Source of the DNA: Lactobacillus colini
Lineage (GTDB): Bacteria; Bacillota; Bacilli; Lactobacillales; Lactobacillaceae
Assembly: GCF_017874575.1 (NCBI RefSeq)
Contig: NZ_JAGGLU010000003.1
Span: 155,420 to 219,419 of the forward strand
Direction: 5' to 3'
DNA: 64,000 nt
Below, piece after piece: positions 27,759-36,050 of the stretch (position 1 is the first letter of the stretch; each line of letters begins with the position of its first letter). The notes beneath the pieces were generated by a model that was not told the DNA's origin, searched no databases, and saw nothing but the letters and a program-made list of their open reading frames with translations. Position numbers and translations under genes: made by a program.

Positions 27759-29228
27759 ATGAAAACTTTAGAAAAAGTAAACTATAAAGGCTTTATATGG
27801 CCAATAATTATTGGTATAGTCCTATATTTAATTACACCAATTAGACCTGCAGGTTTGTCGGCTGAAGCTTGGCAAATGTTCGCCATCTTCGTTGCCACAA
27901 TTGTAGGCTGTATTACTAAACCCTTGCCAATTGGTGGTACTACTTTAACAGGGTTAGTAGTTATGGTTTTAGTTGGACTTGCTCCAATGAAGGACGTTAC
28001 TAATGCTAAGGGTGTAGTTGTTAACTCTGGTGTTTTGAGTGCATTTGGTAACTCATCATCATGGTTAATCGCTATGGCATTCATTATGGCACATGGTATT
28101 AGTAAGACTGGATTAGGTAACCGAATTGCCTATATCATGATTCAAAAGTTCGGTAAGAAATCAATCGGTATTGGTTATGCAATTACTGGATTAGAGTTAA
28201 TTCTTGGTGCGTTAATTCCTTCTAACTCTGCTCGTACTGGTGGGGTTGTATGGCCAATTGTACAATCAGTTGCTGATGACGGTTATGATTCTAAGCCTAA
28301 TGATTCTTCACGTAAGAAGATTGGTGCTTACATTAACTTCACAGCCTTCCATGCTAATGTCTTATCGACGGCATTATTTATCACTGGTGCTGCTCCTAAC
28401 ATGGTTGCCCAACAGATGGCAGTTCAAAAAGGCTATTCTATGACTTGGGGTGGCTGGTTCCTAGCTGCAATTGTCCCAGTCTTAATCTTGGCAGTTATTA
28501 TTCCATTTGTTATTTACAAGATGTATCCACCTGAAATTAAAGAAACTCCAGACGCTAAAGAATGGGCTGGTGGTAAGCTTAATGAAATGGGACCAATGAC
28601 TAAGCCAGAGAAGATCATGACCGCAGTCTTTATCTTAGCGATTGTGATGTGGGTTATGTCAAGTTTCATTAAGATTCCGCAATTGAATGCGACTTTTGTT
28701 GCTTTCTTGGCAGTTGTTATCCTATTAATTACTGGTGTCTTAACTATTCAAGATGCCTTGAAGGAAACTGGTGCCTGGAATATCTTGATTTGGTTATCGA
28801 TTTTGGTATTTATGGCTGGTAAGCTTATCTCTTATGGCTTTATTTCTTGGTTCTCAAGTCTTGTGAGTCATAGTTTACATGGAATTAGCTGGGAGTTAGT
28901 TTTGGCAATTCTTGTAATCTTGATGTTCTATACTCACTACTTATTCGCCAGTGGTACTGCTCACGTAACAGCACTTTACTTACCATTCTTATCAGTAGCT
29001 GTTGCAACTGGAGCTCCTGTTGGTTTGAGCGCTATGTTATTAGCTTTCACTGGTGCAGTTATGGCCTCAACTACTCACTATGCAAACGGACCAGCTTCTG
29101 TTTTAGCAAGTAATGGCTATGTAACACAAGGTGAGTGGTGGAAGATGAACTTTGTATTAGGTTTAATCTACCTGATTGTCTTTGGTACAGTTGGTACCTT
29201 GTGGATGAAAGTAATTGGTGTATGGTAG
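27759..29228 (+). CDS. DASS-family dicarboxylate/citrate transporter, CitT-like
   Basis: 489 residues with about 12-14 hydrophobic segments. Both substrate-binding hairpin motifs of the divalent anion:Na+ symporter/antiporter superfamily are visible: LIPSNSARTGGVVWPI near residue 152 and MASTTHYANGPASVLASNGY near residue 442. E. coli CitT exchanges citrate for succinate in fermentation. The neighbouring citrate lyase genes make citrate the likely substrate, perhaps with malate or succinate as exchange partner. It is co-transcribed with the RraA-like gene. Confidence 0.88.
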   Translation: MKTLEKVNYKGFIWPIIIGIVLYLITPIRPAGLSAEAWQMFAIFVATIVGCITKPLPIGGTTLTGLVVMVLVGLAPMKDVTNAKGVVVNSGVLSAFGNSSSWLIAMAFIMAHGISKTGLGNRIAYIMIQKFGKKSIGIGYAITGLELILGALIPSNSARTGGVVWPIVQSVADDGYDSKPNDSSRKKIGAYINFTAFHANVLSTALFITGAAPNMVAQQMAVQKGYSMTWGGWFLAAIVPVLILAVIIPFVIYKMYPPEIKETPDAKEWAGGKLNEMGPMTKPEKIMTAVFILAIVMWVMSSFIKIPQLNATFVAFLAVVILLITGVLTIQDALKETGAWNILIWLSILVFMAGKLISYGFISWFSSLVSHSLHGISWELVLAILVILMFYTHYLFASGTAHVTALYLPFLSVAVATGAPVGLSAMLLAFTGAVMASTTHYANGPASVLASNGYVTQGEWWKMNFVLGLIYLIVFGTVGTLWMKVIGVW

Positions 29229-29231
29229 AAG

Positions 29232-29255
29232 AAAGCGCTTAGGCGCTTTTTGTTT
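29232..29255 (+). terminator. Terminator after the CitT-like gene
   Basis: AAAGCGC-ttag-GCGCTTT perfect seven-pair stem, then T residues. Confidence 0.75.
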
Positions 29256-29293
29256 TTAAATAATTTTAAATTTTATAAAAAATAAAATAAAAT

Positions 29294-29322
29294 TTGAAAT
29301 TTTTAAAAAGAAAGCGTATACT
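29294..29322 (+). promoter_or_regulatory. Promoter with cre-like box, citCDEF
   Basis: TTGAAA (29294-29299), 17 bases, TATACT (29317-29322). AGAAAGCGTATACT (29309-29322) matches 12 of 14 cre consensus positions and overlaps the -10 element. Confidence 0.62.
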
Positions 29323-29370
29323 TTAGTTGTTGTCAAGATGTTCTTCTTCTCACAAAAGAGGTGTTAACTA

Positions 29371-30426
29371 TTGGAAAGAGTAGTTGACTTGCATTTGACT
29401 GATAACGCGACAAGAAAGAAGTGGCAGAGTTTTTTAGAACAATTGGACCTGCATAATTTTTCTGAGCGTGAAGTTGAAAGCATTGATCATACTATTGGCT
29501 TGATCGATGAAGATGGTAAGCTTGTTGCTACAGGCTCAACATCAGGTAATGTTTTGAAGTATCTAGGTGTTTGTAATAAGGATGCAGTTCAAGGACAGCG
29601 GTTTAATCAGATTGTAACTGCTCTGCAGCAGTATTTATTTAGTGAAAAGATATTCCATTTCTTTGTTTTTACTAAGAAGAAATACTCACAGAGTTTTCAA
29701 CATTTGAATTTTAGAGAATTGGCTGCTACTGATCAGGCTGCATTTTTAGAAAGTGGAATGCCAGGAATTGATGATTATTTAGAATCACTACCTCAAGATC
29801 CTAGCCAAAAAGATAAAAGAATTGCTGCAGTAGTAATGAATGCTAATCCTTTTACCTTAGGACACAGGTATTTAGTCGAAACAGCAAGTAAAGAAAATGA
29901 CATTGTATATGTCTTTGTTGTTAAGACTGATGCATCGTTGTTTTCAGCTCATGAGAGAATTCGCTTAGTCAAAGATGGCCTAAGTGACCTCGACAATGTA
30001 TGCGTGGTATCAAGCCAAGATTATCAAGTATCCAAGGCAACGTTTCCTGCTTACTTTTTAAAAAGTCCAGATGACTTGATTAAGGAGCAGACAGCAATTG
30101 ATGCCTTAGTATTTAAGAACTGGCTGGCACCTAAGCTTAACATTACAAGCCGTTATTTAGGACAAGAGCCGTTTTCTAAAACAACTGAAAGATACAACGA
30201 AAGTTTGATCAAGATTTTAGAACCGAAAATAAAAGTCAAGGTCTTGAATCGTCTAACAGAAGATGACAAGATCATAACTGCAACCGAAGTTAGAAAACTA
30301 ATTAAGAATAACGACCTTGCTGGTATTGAGGAATTGGTGCCGGCAACTACCTTTAATTTTATTAAGGTACATTTAACCGAGTTACAGACTAGAATTAAGA
30401 AAGGCAAGCAGATCAATGGAAATTAA
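29371..30426 (+). CDS. citC: [Citrate (pro-3S)-lyase] ligase
   Basis: It activates citrate lyase by ATP-dependent acetylation of the thiol on the CitD prosthetic group. It is 351 residues, start TTG 29371 with GAGGTG seven bases upstream. The nucleotidyltransferase motif VVMNANPFTLGHRYLVETAS is near residue 151, preceded by an N-terminal GNAT-like part. It overlaps the citD start by 11 bases. It opens the citCDEF operon and has its own cre-overlapped promoter. Confidence 0.95.
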   Translation: MERVVDLHLTDNATRKKWQSFLEQLDLHNFSEREVESIDHTIGLIDEDGKLVATGSTSGNVLKYLGVCNKDAVQGQRFNQIVTALQQYLFSEKIFHFFVFTKKKYSQSFQHLNFRELAATDQAAFLESGMPGIDDYLESLPQDPSQKDKRIAAVVMNANPFTLGHRYLVETASKENDIVYVFVVKTDASLFSAHERIRLVKDGLSDLDNVCVVSSQDYQVSKATFPAYFLKSPDDLIKEQTAIDALVFKNWLAPKLNITSRYLGQEPFSKTTERYNESLIKILEPKIKVKVLNRLTEDDKIITATEVRKLIKNNDLAGIEELVPATTFNFIKVHLTELQTRIKKGKQINGN

Positions 30427-30709
30427 AACTATTGGTGTAGCCGGAACTTTAGAAAGCTCCGACATCCAAATTATGATTTCAAAAGGTACTAATGGTGTCG
30501 AAATCGACTTGGATTCAGATGTAAAAAAAGCATATGGTGATCAAATTAATCATGTCATCACAGAAACTTTGAATAAATATGGCATTGAAGATGCTAAAGT
30601 TAAAGCTACTGATAAAGGAGCACTTGATTGCGTCATTAAAGCTCGTACTTTAGCAGCTGCTCAAAGAGCAACCGAAACCCAAGATAAGCCAGATTTGGAG
30701 GTGCTGTAA
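30416..30709 (+). CDS. citD: Citrate lyase acyl carrier protein (gamma subunit)
   Basis: A 97-residue carrier of the 2'-(5''-phosphoribosyl)-3'-dephospho-CoA group. The attachment serine is in AGTLESSDIQIMI (Ser14, the second possibility being Ser15). It overlaps citC, and citE begins at the base after its stop. Confidence 0.95.
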   Translation: MEIKTIGVAGTLESSDIQIMISKGTNGVEIDLDSDVKKAYGDQINHVITETLNKYGIEDAKVKATDKGALDCVIKARTLAAAQRATETQDKPDLEVL

Positions 30710-31624
30710 ATGACTTACGTTAAGAATCGTCTTCGTCGTACAATGATGTTTGTGCCGGGTAATAATCCAGCAATGATTAAGGATGCAGGTATTTATGGTG
30801 CCGATTCGATCATGCTAGACCTTGAAGATTCAGTTTCCTTAACTGAAAAAGATGCTGCTAGACTCTTAGTTTATGAAGCAATTAAGACAGTTGACTTTGG
30901 TGGTGCAGAGGTAGTTGTCAGAGTTAATGGTCAAGATACGCCATTTTATGACGAAGATGTTAAGGCAATGGTTAAGGCTGGTGTTGATGTTATCCGCTTG
31001 CCTAAGACAGAATCGGCCGCTATGATTCAAAAATTAGTCAAAGATGTCGAAAAGTGGGAAGCAGAATTCGGTATTGAGAAAGGTTCAATTGGTGTAATGG
31101 CCGCTATTGAATCAGCTAAAGGCGTTCTACACGCTCCAGAAATCGCTGAAAGCACCCCATTAATGATGGGACTTGCAGTATCAGGTGAAGACTACACCGC
31201 TGACATGCATACTAAGCGTTACCCAGATGGCCGTGAGCTTGAATTTGCCCGTAATATGGTCTTGCAAGCAGCTCGTGCAGCTGACGTTTATGCTTTTGAT
31301 ACAGTATTTAGCAATATGAAGGATACTGAAGGATTTTACCGTGAAACTAACTACATTCACGAATTGGGTTATGATGGAAAGAGTTTAGTTAATCCACGTC
31401 AAATTGCAATGGTTAACAAGGTATTTAACCCAAGTAAAGAAGAAATTGAAGAAGCCCAAAATGTTGAAGCAGCAATCGCAGAAGCTAAGGCTAAGGGTAG
31501 CGGTGTAATTTCAATGAACGGTAAAATGGTAGATAAGCCAGTTGTTGAAAAGGCAACTCGTGTACTTGAAACCGCTAAAGCTTCAAACTTGATTGATGAG
31601 GAGGGTAACTACATTGGAGAATAA
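30710..31624 (+). CDS. citE: Citrate lyase beta subunit (citryl-ACP lyase)
   Basis: It splits citryl-ACP into oxaloacetate and acetyl-ACP. It is 304 residues, a TIM-barrel of the HpcH/HpaI class with [12 protein letters not shown] near residue 12, metal-side IMLDLEDSV near residue 34, [12 protein letters not shown] near residue 64 and [12 protein letters not shown] near residue 128. Its last codons overlap the start of citF. Confidence 0.96.
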   Translation: MTYVKNRLRRTMMFVPGNNPAMIKDAGIYGADSIMLDLEDSVSLTEKDAARLLVYEAIKTVDFGGAEVVVRVNGQDTPFYDEDVKAMVKAGVDVIRLPKTESAAMIQKLVKDVEKWEAEFGIEKGSIGVMAAIESAKGVLHAPEIAESTPLMMGLAVSGEDYTADMHTKRYPDGRELEFARNMVLQAARAADVYAFDTVFSNMKDTEGFYRETNYIHELGYDGKSLVNPRQIAMVNKVFNPSKEEIEEAQNVEAAIAEAKAKGSGVISMNGKMVDKPVVEKATRVLETAKASNLIDEEGNYIGE

Positions 31625-33155
31625 AGTAAAACGCAATTTGCCAGATGATTTAATGAAAGAATTAGATTTAAAACCATTTGAAACTAGTAAAGCTGGCAAT
31701 CCAACAGTGCAAAGAGTAGCACCAAAGGTGCGGGTAACTGAAGGTCAAAATAAAGTTGTTGACTCTTTAGACGATGTAATTAAGAACAACTTAAAAGATG
31801 GAGTGACAATTTCTTTCCACCACCACTTTAGAAATGGTGACTTTGCCTTCAATACTGTAATGAAGAAGATTATTGATATGGGCTATAAGGATTTAACTTT
31901 AGCCCCATCATCACTAACTGGTGTAATGAATGACACTGTTATTGAAGCAATTAAGAAGGGCGTTATTACGAATATTACCTCCTCAGGTATGCGTGGATCT
32001 TTAGGTGAATTTGTTTCTAAAGGTGGTCTTAAAAACCCTGTTATCTTCCGCAGTCATGGTAATCGTGCGCGTTCAATTGAAGATGGCGAAATTAAGATTG
32101 ATGTTGCCTTCTTAGGTGTACCTAACGCAGACCCTGCAGGTAATGCTAATGGTCAAGAAGGGGATGCTGTCTTTGGTTCATTAGGTTATGCCTTAATGGA
32201 TGCTGCTTATGCTGATAAGGTTGTTCTTTTAACAGATAATATTGTATCTTATCCAAATACTCCTGCTTCAATTAAGCAAGATCAAGTTGATTATGTTGTT
32301 AAGGTTGACAAGATTGGTGATCCGGATAAGATCGGTTCAGGCGCTACTCGTTTTACTAAGGATCCTAAGGAACTTAAGATTGCCCAGATGGTAAATCAAG
32401 TCATCGTCAACTCACCATACTATAAAGATGGATTTAGCTTCCAAACTGGTTCAGGTGGTGCGGCTCTAGCAGTTACTCGTTATCTTCGTCAAGCTATGAT
32501 TGATGATGGTATCAAGGCTTCATTTGCTGTTGGTGGTATTACTAAGCCAATGTGCGACTTACTTGAAGAAGGATTGATCAACAAGTTGATGGATGTTCAA
32601 GACTTCGACAAGGGTTCAGCTGCTTCAATGGCTAAGAATAAGAACCAACAAGAAATTGACGCTTCATGGTATGCTGATCCTCACAATAAGGGTGCAGTAG
32701 TTAATAATCTTGATGTATCAATCTTGTCAGCTCTTCAAATTGATACTGACTTCAACGTTAATGTTATGACTGGTTCAGATGGTGTAATTCGTGGTGCAGT
32801 TGGTGGTCACCAAGATTCAGCAGCTGGTGCTAAGATGACAATAATCACAGCTCCGCTTGTTCGTGGTAGAAATGCAACTGTTGTACCAAAGGTAGAAACT
32901 GTTGTTACCCCGGGTGAATCAATTGATGTCTTAGTAACTGAACGTGGTATTGCAATCAACCCTAAGCGTCAAGATTTGATTGATACCCTATCTAAGGTTC
33001 CAGGACTTAAGATTGTTGATATTAAGGACTTGCAAGCTCAAGCTGAAAAGCAAGTAGGTGTACCAAAGCCTCTTGAATATACTGACAGAACTGTTGCCTT
33101 GGTAGAATACCGTGACGGTACAATTATTGATGCAATTAAACAAGTTAAGGATTAA
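31614..33155 (+). CDS. citF: Citrate lyase alpha subunit (citrate CoA/ACP transferase)
   Basis: It exchanges the acetyl group on CitD for citrate. It is 513 residues. I chose TTG 31614 because AGGAGGG at 31599-31605 lies eight bases before it and would be inside the frame if 31593 were used. Family blocks are [29 protein letters not shown] and [13 protein letters not shown], and the C-terminal half has [20 protein letters not shown]. An intrinsic terminator follows at once. Confidence 0.95.
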   Translation: MENKVKRNLPDDLMKELDLKPFETSKAGNPTVQRVAPKVRVTEGQNKVVDSLDDVIKNNLKDGVTISFHHHFRNGDFAFNTVMKKIIDMGYKDLTLAPSSLTGVMNDTVIEAIKKGVITNITSSGMRGSLGEFVSKGGLKNPVIFRSHGNRARSIEDGEIKIDVAFLGVPNADPAGNANGQEGDAVFGSLGYALMDAAYADKVVLLTDNIVSYPNTPASIKQDQVDYVVKVDKIGDPDKIGSGATRFTKDPKELKIAQMVNQVIVNSPYYKDGFSFQTGSGGAALAVTRYLRQAMIDDGIKASFAVGGITKPMCDLLEEGLINKLMDVQDFDKGSAASMAKNKNQQEIDASWYADPHNKGAVVNNLDVSILSALQIDTDFNVNVMTGSDGVIRGAVGGHQDSAAGAKMTIITAPLVRGRNATVVPKVETVVTPGESIDVLVTERGIAINPKRQDLIDTLSKVPGLKIVDIKDLQAQAEKQVGVPKPLEYTDRTVALVEYRDGTIIDAIKQVKD

Positions 33156-33162
33156 CTTAATT

Positions 33163-33190
33163 AAAAAAAGAGCCGTATGGCTCTTTTTTG
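33163..33190 (+). terminator. Terminator between citF and citX
   Basis: Perfect eleven-pair stem AAAAAAGAGCC / GGCTCTTTTTT with loop GTAT. It ends nine bases before the citX start, so citX must depend on read-through or processing. Confidence 0.8.
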
Positions 33191-33198
33191 GTGGAAAA

Positions 33199-33750
33199 AT
33201 GAATAAGACAATTTTTAATGAAGGGCAAAAACAAGATATTTCAGCTATTTTAGCTGCTAAGGATTATCGGGTTCAACTGCAAAAAGCTATATTTGCTAAA
33301 TATCCAGGCGCAACAATTGTTAATGTGAATTTAAATATTCCAGGACCAATCAAAAATAATCACTACCTTGAACAAATCTTTAGCAGGGGGAAAAGGCACC
33401 TGGAAGAACTTTTTTTAGAGAATGATTTTGATTTTAGACTAGTTAAGGAGATTAACCAGCCTAGTGGACAAGAGATATTTTATGTTGTTGGCGGTGAACC
33501 TCGACTAATTAAAGAAGCATGTATTGTTTTTGAGGATCAGACTGAGTTAGGACGTTTATTTGATGCAGATGTAATAGTAGAAGATCAAGTAAAGGCTGTT
33601 TCACGTAAAGATCTTGGTCAAAAACAGCGAACCTGCTTCATATGTTCAAGACCAGCTAAGGAGTGTGCAAGATCACGTAGGCACTCTGTTACGCAAATGC
33701 AGGAATATATTTCACGATTATATTTTGAAAACTTTAATGAAAAAGGTTAG
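33199..33750 (+). CDS. citX: Apo-citrate lyase phosphoribosyl-dephospho-CoA transferase
   Basis: It attaches the prosthetic group precursor to CitD. It is 183 residues from ATG 33199 after GGTGG; the longer frame from 33112 would run through the terminator and citF. The conserved C-terminal cysteine/basic block QRTCFICSRPAKECARSRRH is present. The partner enzyme CitG, which makes the precursor, is neither fused to it nor found in the window. Confidence 0.92.
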   Translation: MNKTIFNEGQKQDISAILAAKDYRVQLQKAIFAKYPGATIVNVNLNIPGPIKNNHYLEQIFSRGKRHLEELFLENDFDFRLVKEINQPSGQEIFYVVGGEPRLIKEACIVFEDQTELGRLFDADVIVEDQVKAVSRKDLGQKQRTCFICSRPAKECARSRRHSVTQMQEYISRLYFENFNEKG

Positions 33751-33773
33751 GATTCAACTTTCCTAACCTTTTT
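33739..33773. terminator. Bidirectional terminator between citX and the SorC regulator
   Basis: AAAAAGGTTAGGA / TCCTAACCTTTTT stem with a short loop, overlapping the end of citX and facing the convergent regulator gene. Confidence 0.85.
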
Positions 33774-33774
33774 G

Positions 33775-34710
33775 CTATGCCATTTTTAAGACGCGGTTGG
33801 CTATTCCTTCATTAGTGATTAAATGAGTGACAAATCCAGCCCGCAAAGCGCCTAGTAAAGCCGATGTCTTAAAGCGATTCTTTACAATGACGAACCTGAC
33901 AGGTGTCTGCATAATTTGTTCAATTGAGATACCACAGATATGGTTATCAATATCACCTAAGAGCCTGCCATTGATGTCGTATGCCCTTCCAAAGATCATT
34001 CCAGCAACTTTATCTTCAGGGATATTCTTAAAAAGCACTTTTTCATAATTTTCCTTTGTATATGTACTTACAGAAAATGAAGCTAATGTCCCAATCCCGG
34101 AAAAAATTAAATCCAAATTATTATAATAATCATTAATTGTTTGATAAAATGGCTCATTCTTAATTGCAGTTAGTAACTCGGGGTGTACAGCATATAAAGG
34201 TGCTGGCAAGAGGCGGAAGTTAGCGTCATACTTAGCAGCGGCAACTTGCACTAGGGGGTTTTTGCGGGCGATAGAATTAATTGGTTGTCCAACTAGTTGG
34301 ACGAATGTTAGATTTTCACGTTTATCTTCTTCAAAATTGTTAATTACATCATGAACTAAGGTCCCCCAGGTAACTCCGGCGTTTTGGGCGGTATTTAAAT
34401 AGGCTTGAACTTGTTCAGCTGCATAAGAAACAAGTGCCTCATTATCTTGATTAGTGGTTTCACGAGTTTTTAAGACGATAACTTCTTTAAGATCAAATTT
34501 ATTTTTTATTTGTGCTTCTAGTTTGGCATTGCGCTTAATTTTACGCTTAATTGAAATCTTAACGATACCTTTTTGTTGTGCTTCATCTAACGCCCGACTT
34601 ATCAAGTAACGGGAAAGGTTATATTTTTTTACTATTTCACCAATTGTTAGGCGACTAAGATAGTAGTCGTGGGCAATATTGGCTAATTCTTCATCACGTA
34701 ATTGTTCCAT
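33775..34710 (-). CDS. SorC-family transcriptional regulator, candidate citrate regulator (CitI-like)
   Basis: 311 residues. The N-terminal helix-turn-helix is LTIGEIVKKYNLSRYLISRALDEAQQKGIV (about residues 21-50). A SorC sugar-binding effector domain follows (AGVTWGTLVHDVI, LIFSGIGTLASFS, GDIDNHICGISIEQI, ILGALRAGFVTHLITNEGIANRVL near the end). AGAGGG precedes ATG 34710. CitI of Weissella is a SorC-family citrate activator, so this is the natural candidate to control the adjacent cit genes; effector and sites are not shown by sequence. Confidence 0.85.
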   Translation of the reverse strand: MEQLRDEELANIAHDYYLSRLTIGEIVKKYNLSRYLISRALDEAQQKGIVKISIKRKIKRNAKLEAQIKNKFDLKEVIVLKTRETTNQDNEALVSYAAEQVQAYLNTAQNAGVTWGTLVHDVINNFEEDKRENLTFVQLVGQPINSIARKNPLVQVAAAKYDANFRLLPAPLYAVHPELLTAIKNEPFYQTINDYYNNLDLIFSGIGTLASFSVSTYTKENYEKVLFKNIPEDKVAGMIFGRAYDINGRLLGDIDNHICGISIEQIMQTPVRFVIVKNRFKTSALLGALRAGFVTHLITNEGIANRVLKMA

Positions 34711-34812
34711 TGAAAAGCCCTCTGATATCTATAGTATTATGGATTTATTATAATCTATTTTTTTGAGTTTTAAAAAATTTGCAGCAGATTTTGAAAAATA
34801 TGGGTTAAAATC

Positions 34813-34841
34813 TTGAATTATAAAAATGATATTGCTATACT
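34813..34841 (+). promoter_or_regulatory. Promoter of the cggR-gap operon
   Basis: TTGAAT (34813-34818), 17 bases, TATACT (34836-34841). The transcript would carry a leader of about 115 bases before the cggR start. Confidence 0.7.
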
Positions 34842-34908
34842 ATGAGTGTCGAAAGAGAAATGTGAATTTAACTTAATTCTACGTTTCTCTAATATTTTTA
34901 GAGTTTTT

Positions 34909-34947
34909 GGGTCGACAATCGTCACGGATGGGGACAATTGCCGACCC
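34909..34947 (+). promoter_or_regulatory. Imperfect palindrome in the cggR leader, putative CggR operator
   Basis: GGGTCGACAAT (34909-34919) and ATTGCCGACCC (34937-34947) are inverted with one mismatch, around an 18-base centre containing GGGGAC. It lies downstream of the promoter and just before the GGAGGGAG ribosome site, where Bacillus CggR binds in its own operon. Confidence 0.6.
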
Positions 34948-34965
34948 ATAGGAGGGAGCAAGCTC

Positions 34966-35997
34966 ATGGACTCGGATTTAACCTTGCTACAAAGCTTAGT
35001 TCCTGACATTTTAAAAATAGTTCGGCAACGCTTTCTTGTTCTTGAACAGATTTCATTATTAGCTCCGGTTGGACGAAGAGTGGTTGCTAAGAAGTTAGGA
35101 TTAAGTGAACGTAATATTCGTACTGAAACTGATTATTTAAGGCAGCTAGGTCTAATTGAGGTTAGAAGCTATGGAATGGTCTTAACCGAGAAGGGTAAGC
35201 GTGTATTGAAGGAAGCAGCTCCGATGATTGATCGCGTGTTTAATGCCAGCCAGCAAGAGATTAAGTTAGCTCATAAGCTTGGCATTGAACGAGCAATCGT
35301 TGTTCCAGGAGATTTGGATCGTCAAGAGCGGGTAATAGATTTATTAAGCGAAGAGCTAAATTCATCTTTGGATTTGCTTTTACCGCTAGGTAATAATATT
35401 ATTACTGTTCTAGGTGGTTCTACCGTGGCAGGAGTTGCTAAGCATTTATCTCCTAAGCTTAATCGCTACCGCGAATTATTATTTGTTCCAGGAAGAGGAG
35501 CAGTAGGAGAGAGTGTGGAATTGCAGAGTAATACCGTTGCACAAGTGATGGCTTCTCAAGTAGGAGGTCAGCATAAGGGATTATATTTGCCAGAGAATGT
35601 TTCTTCTGAAGCTTTGAGGCTTTTGATTCAAGACGCAAATATTGCGAATGCGATTTCTAACATTTATAATAGTAATGCAGTCATCCATGGAATTGGACGT
35701 GCCGATGAGATGGTCAAGCGACGTAATCTTGATGTTATCATGCGTTCCAAGCTCCGTGAGAAGGGTGCGGTGGCCGAATGTTTTGGGTATTTCTTCGACC
35801 AACAAGGTAGAGTTATTGACAGAATTCCTCGAATTGGATTACAACTTGAGGATTTAGATAAAATACCTCATGTATTTGCAGTTGCTGCTGGCGCAAGTAA
35901 GGCCAATGCAATTGAAGCTTACATGCATCATGCTCCTAAACAGACGTGGCTAATCACAGATGAAGGAGCCTCAACTAAGGTTTTAAAGGGGAAGTAA
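34966..35997 (+). CDS. cggR: Central glycolytic genes regulator CggR
   Basis: SorC-family repressor that senses fructose-1,6-bisphosphate and controls the gap operon. It is 343 residues from ATG 34966, after GGAGGGAG; an upstream in-frame GTG at 34846 would include the operator and promoter start. The N-terminal winged-helix part is VGRRVVAKKLGLSERNIRTETDYLRQLGLIEVR. The effector domain has TVLGGSTVAGVAKHL, HGIGRADEMVKRR and VAAGASKANAIEAYM. gap follows after 53 bases. Confidence 0.94.
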   Translation: MDSDLTLLQSLVPDILKIVRQRFLVLEQISLLAPVGRRVVAKKLGLSERNIRTETDYLRQLGLIEVRSYGMVLTEKGKRVLKEAAPMIDRVFNASQQEIKLAHKLGIERAIVVPGDLDRQERVIDLLSEELNSSLDLLLPLGNNIITVLGGSTVAGVAKHLSPKLNRYRELLFVPGRGAVGESVELQSNTVAQVMASQVGGQHKGLYLPENVSSEALRLLIQDANIANAISNIYNSNAVIHGIGRADEMVKRRNLDVIMRSKLREKGAVAECFGYFFDQQGRVIDRIPRIGLQLEDLDKIPHVFAVAAGASKANAIEAYMHHAPKQTWLITDEGASTKVLKGK

Positions 35998-36050
35998 TTC
36001 CCGTTTAAAATAAATTGTTACTACATATTTCCTAAGGAGGAAAAACCAAT

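Noticed and set aside
33112..33198. Longer citX start at 33112
   Set aside because: It overlaps the end of citF and the terminator; the ribosome site supports 33199.
34887..34908. CTCTAA/TTAGAG hairpin with T run in the cggR leader as an attenuator
   Set aside because: The stem has only six mostly A-T pairs; too weak to call a terminator.
34846..34965. cggR start at GTG 34846
   Set aside because: It would begin at the transcription start and translate the operator; GGAGGGAG precedes ATG 34966.
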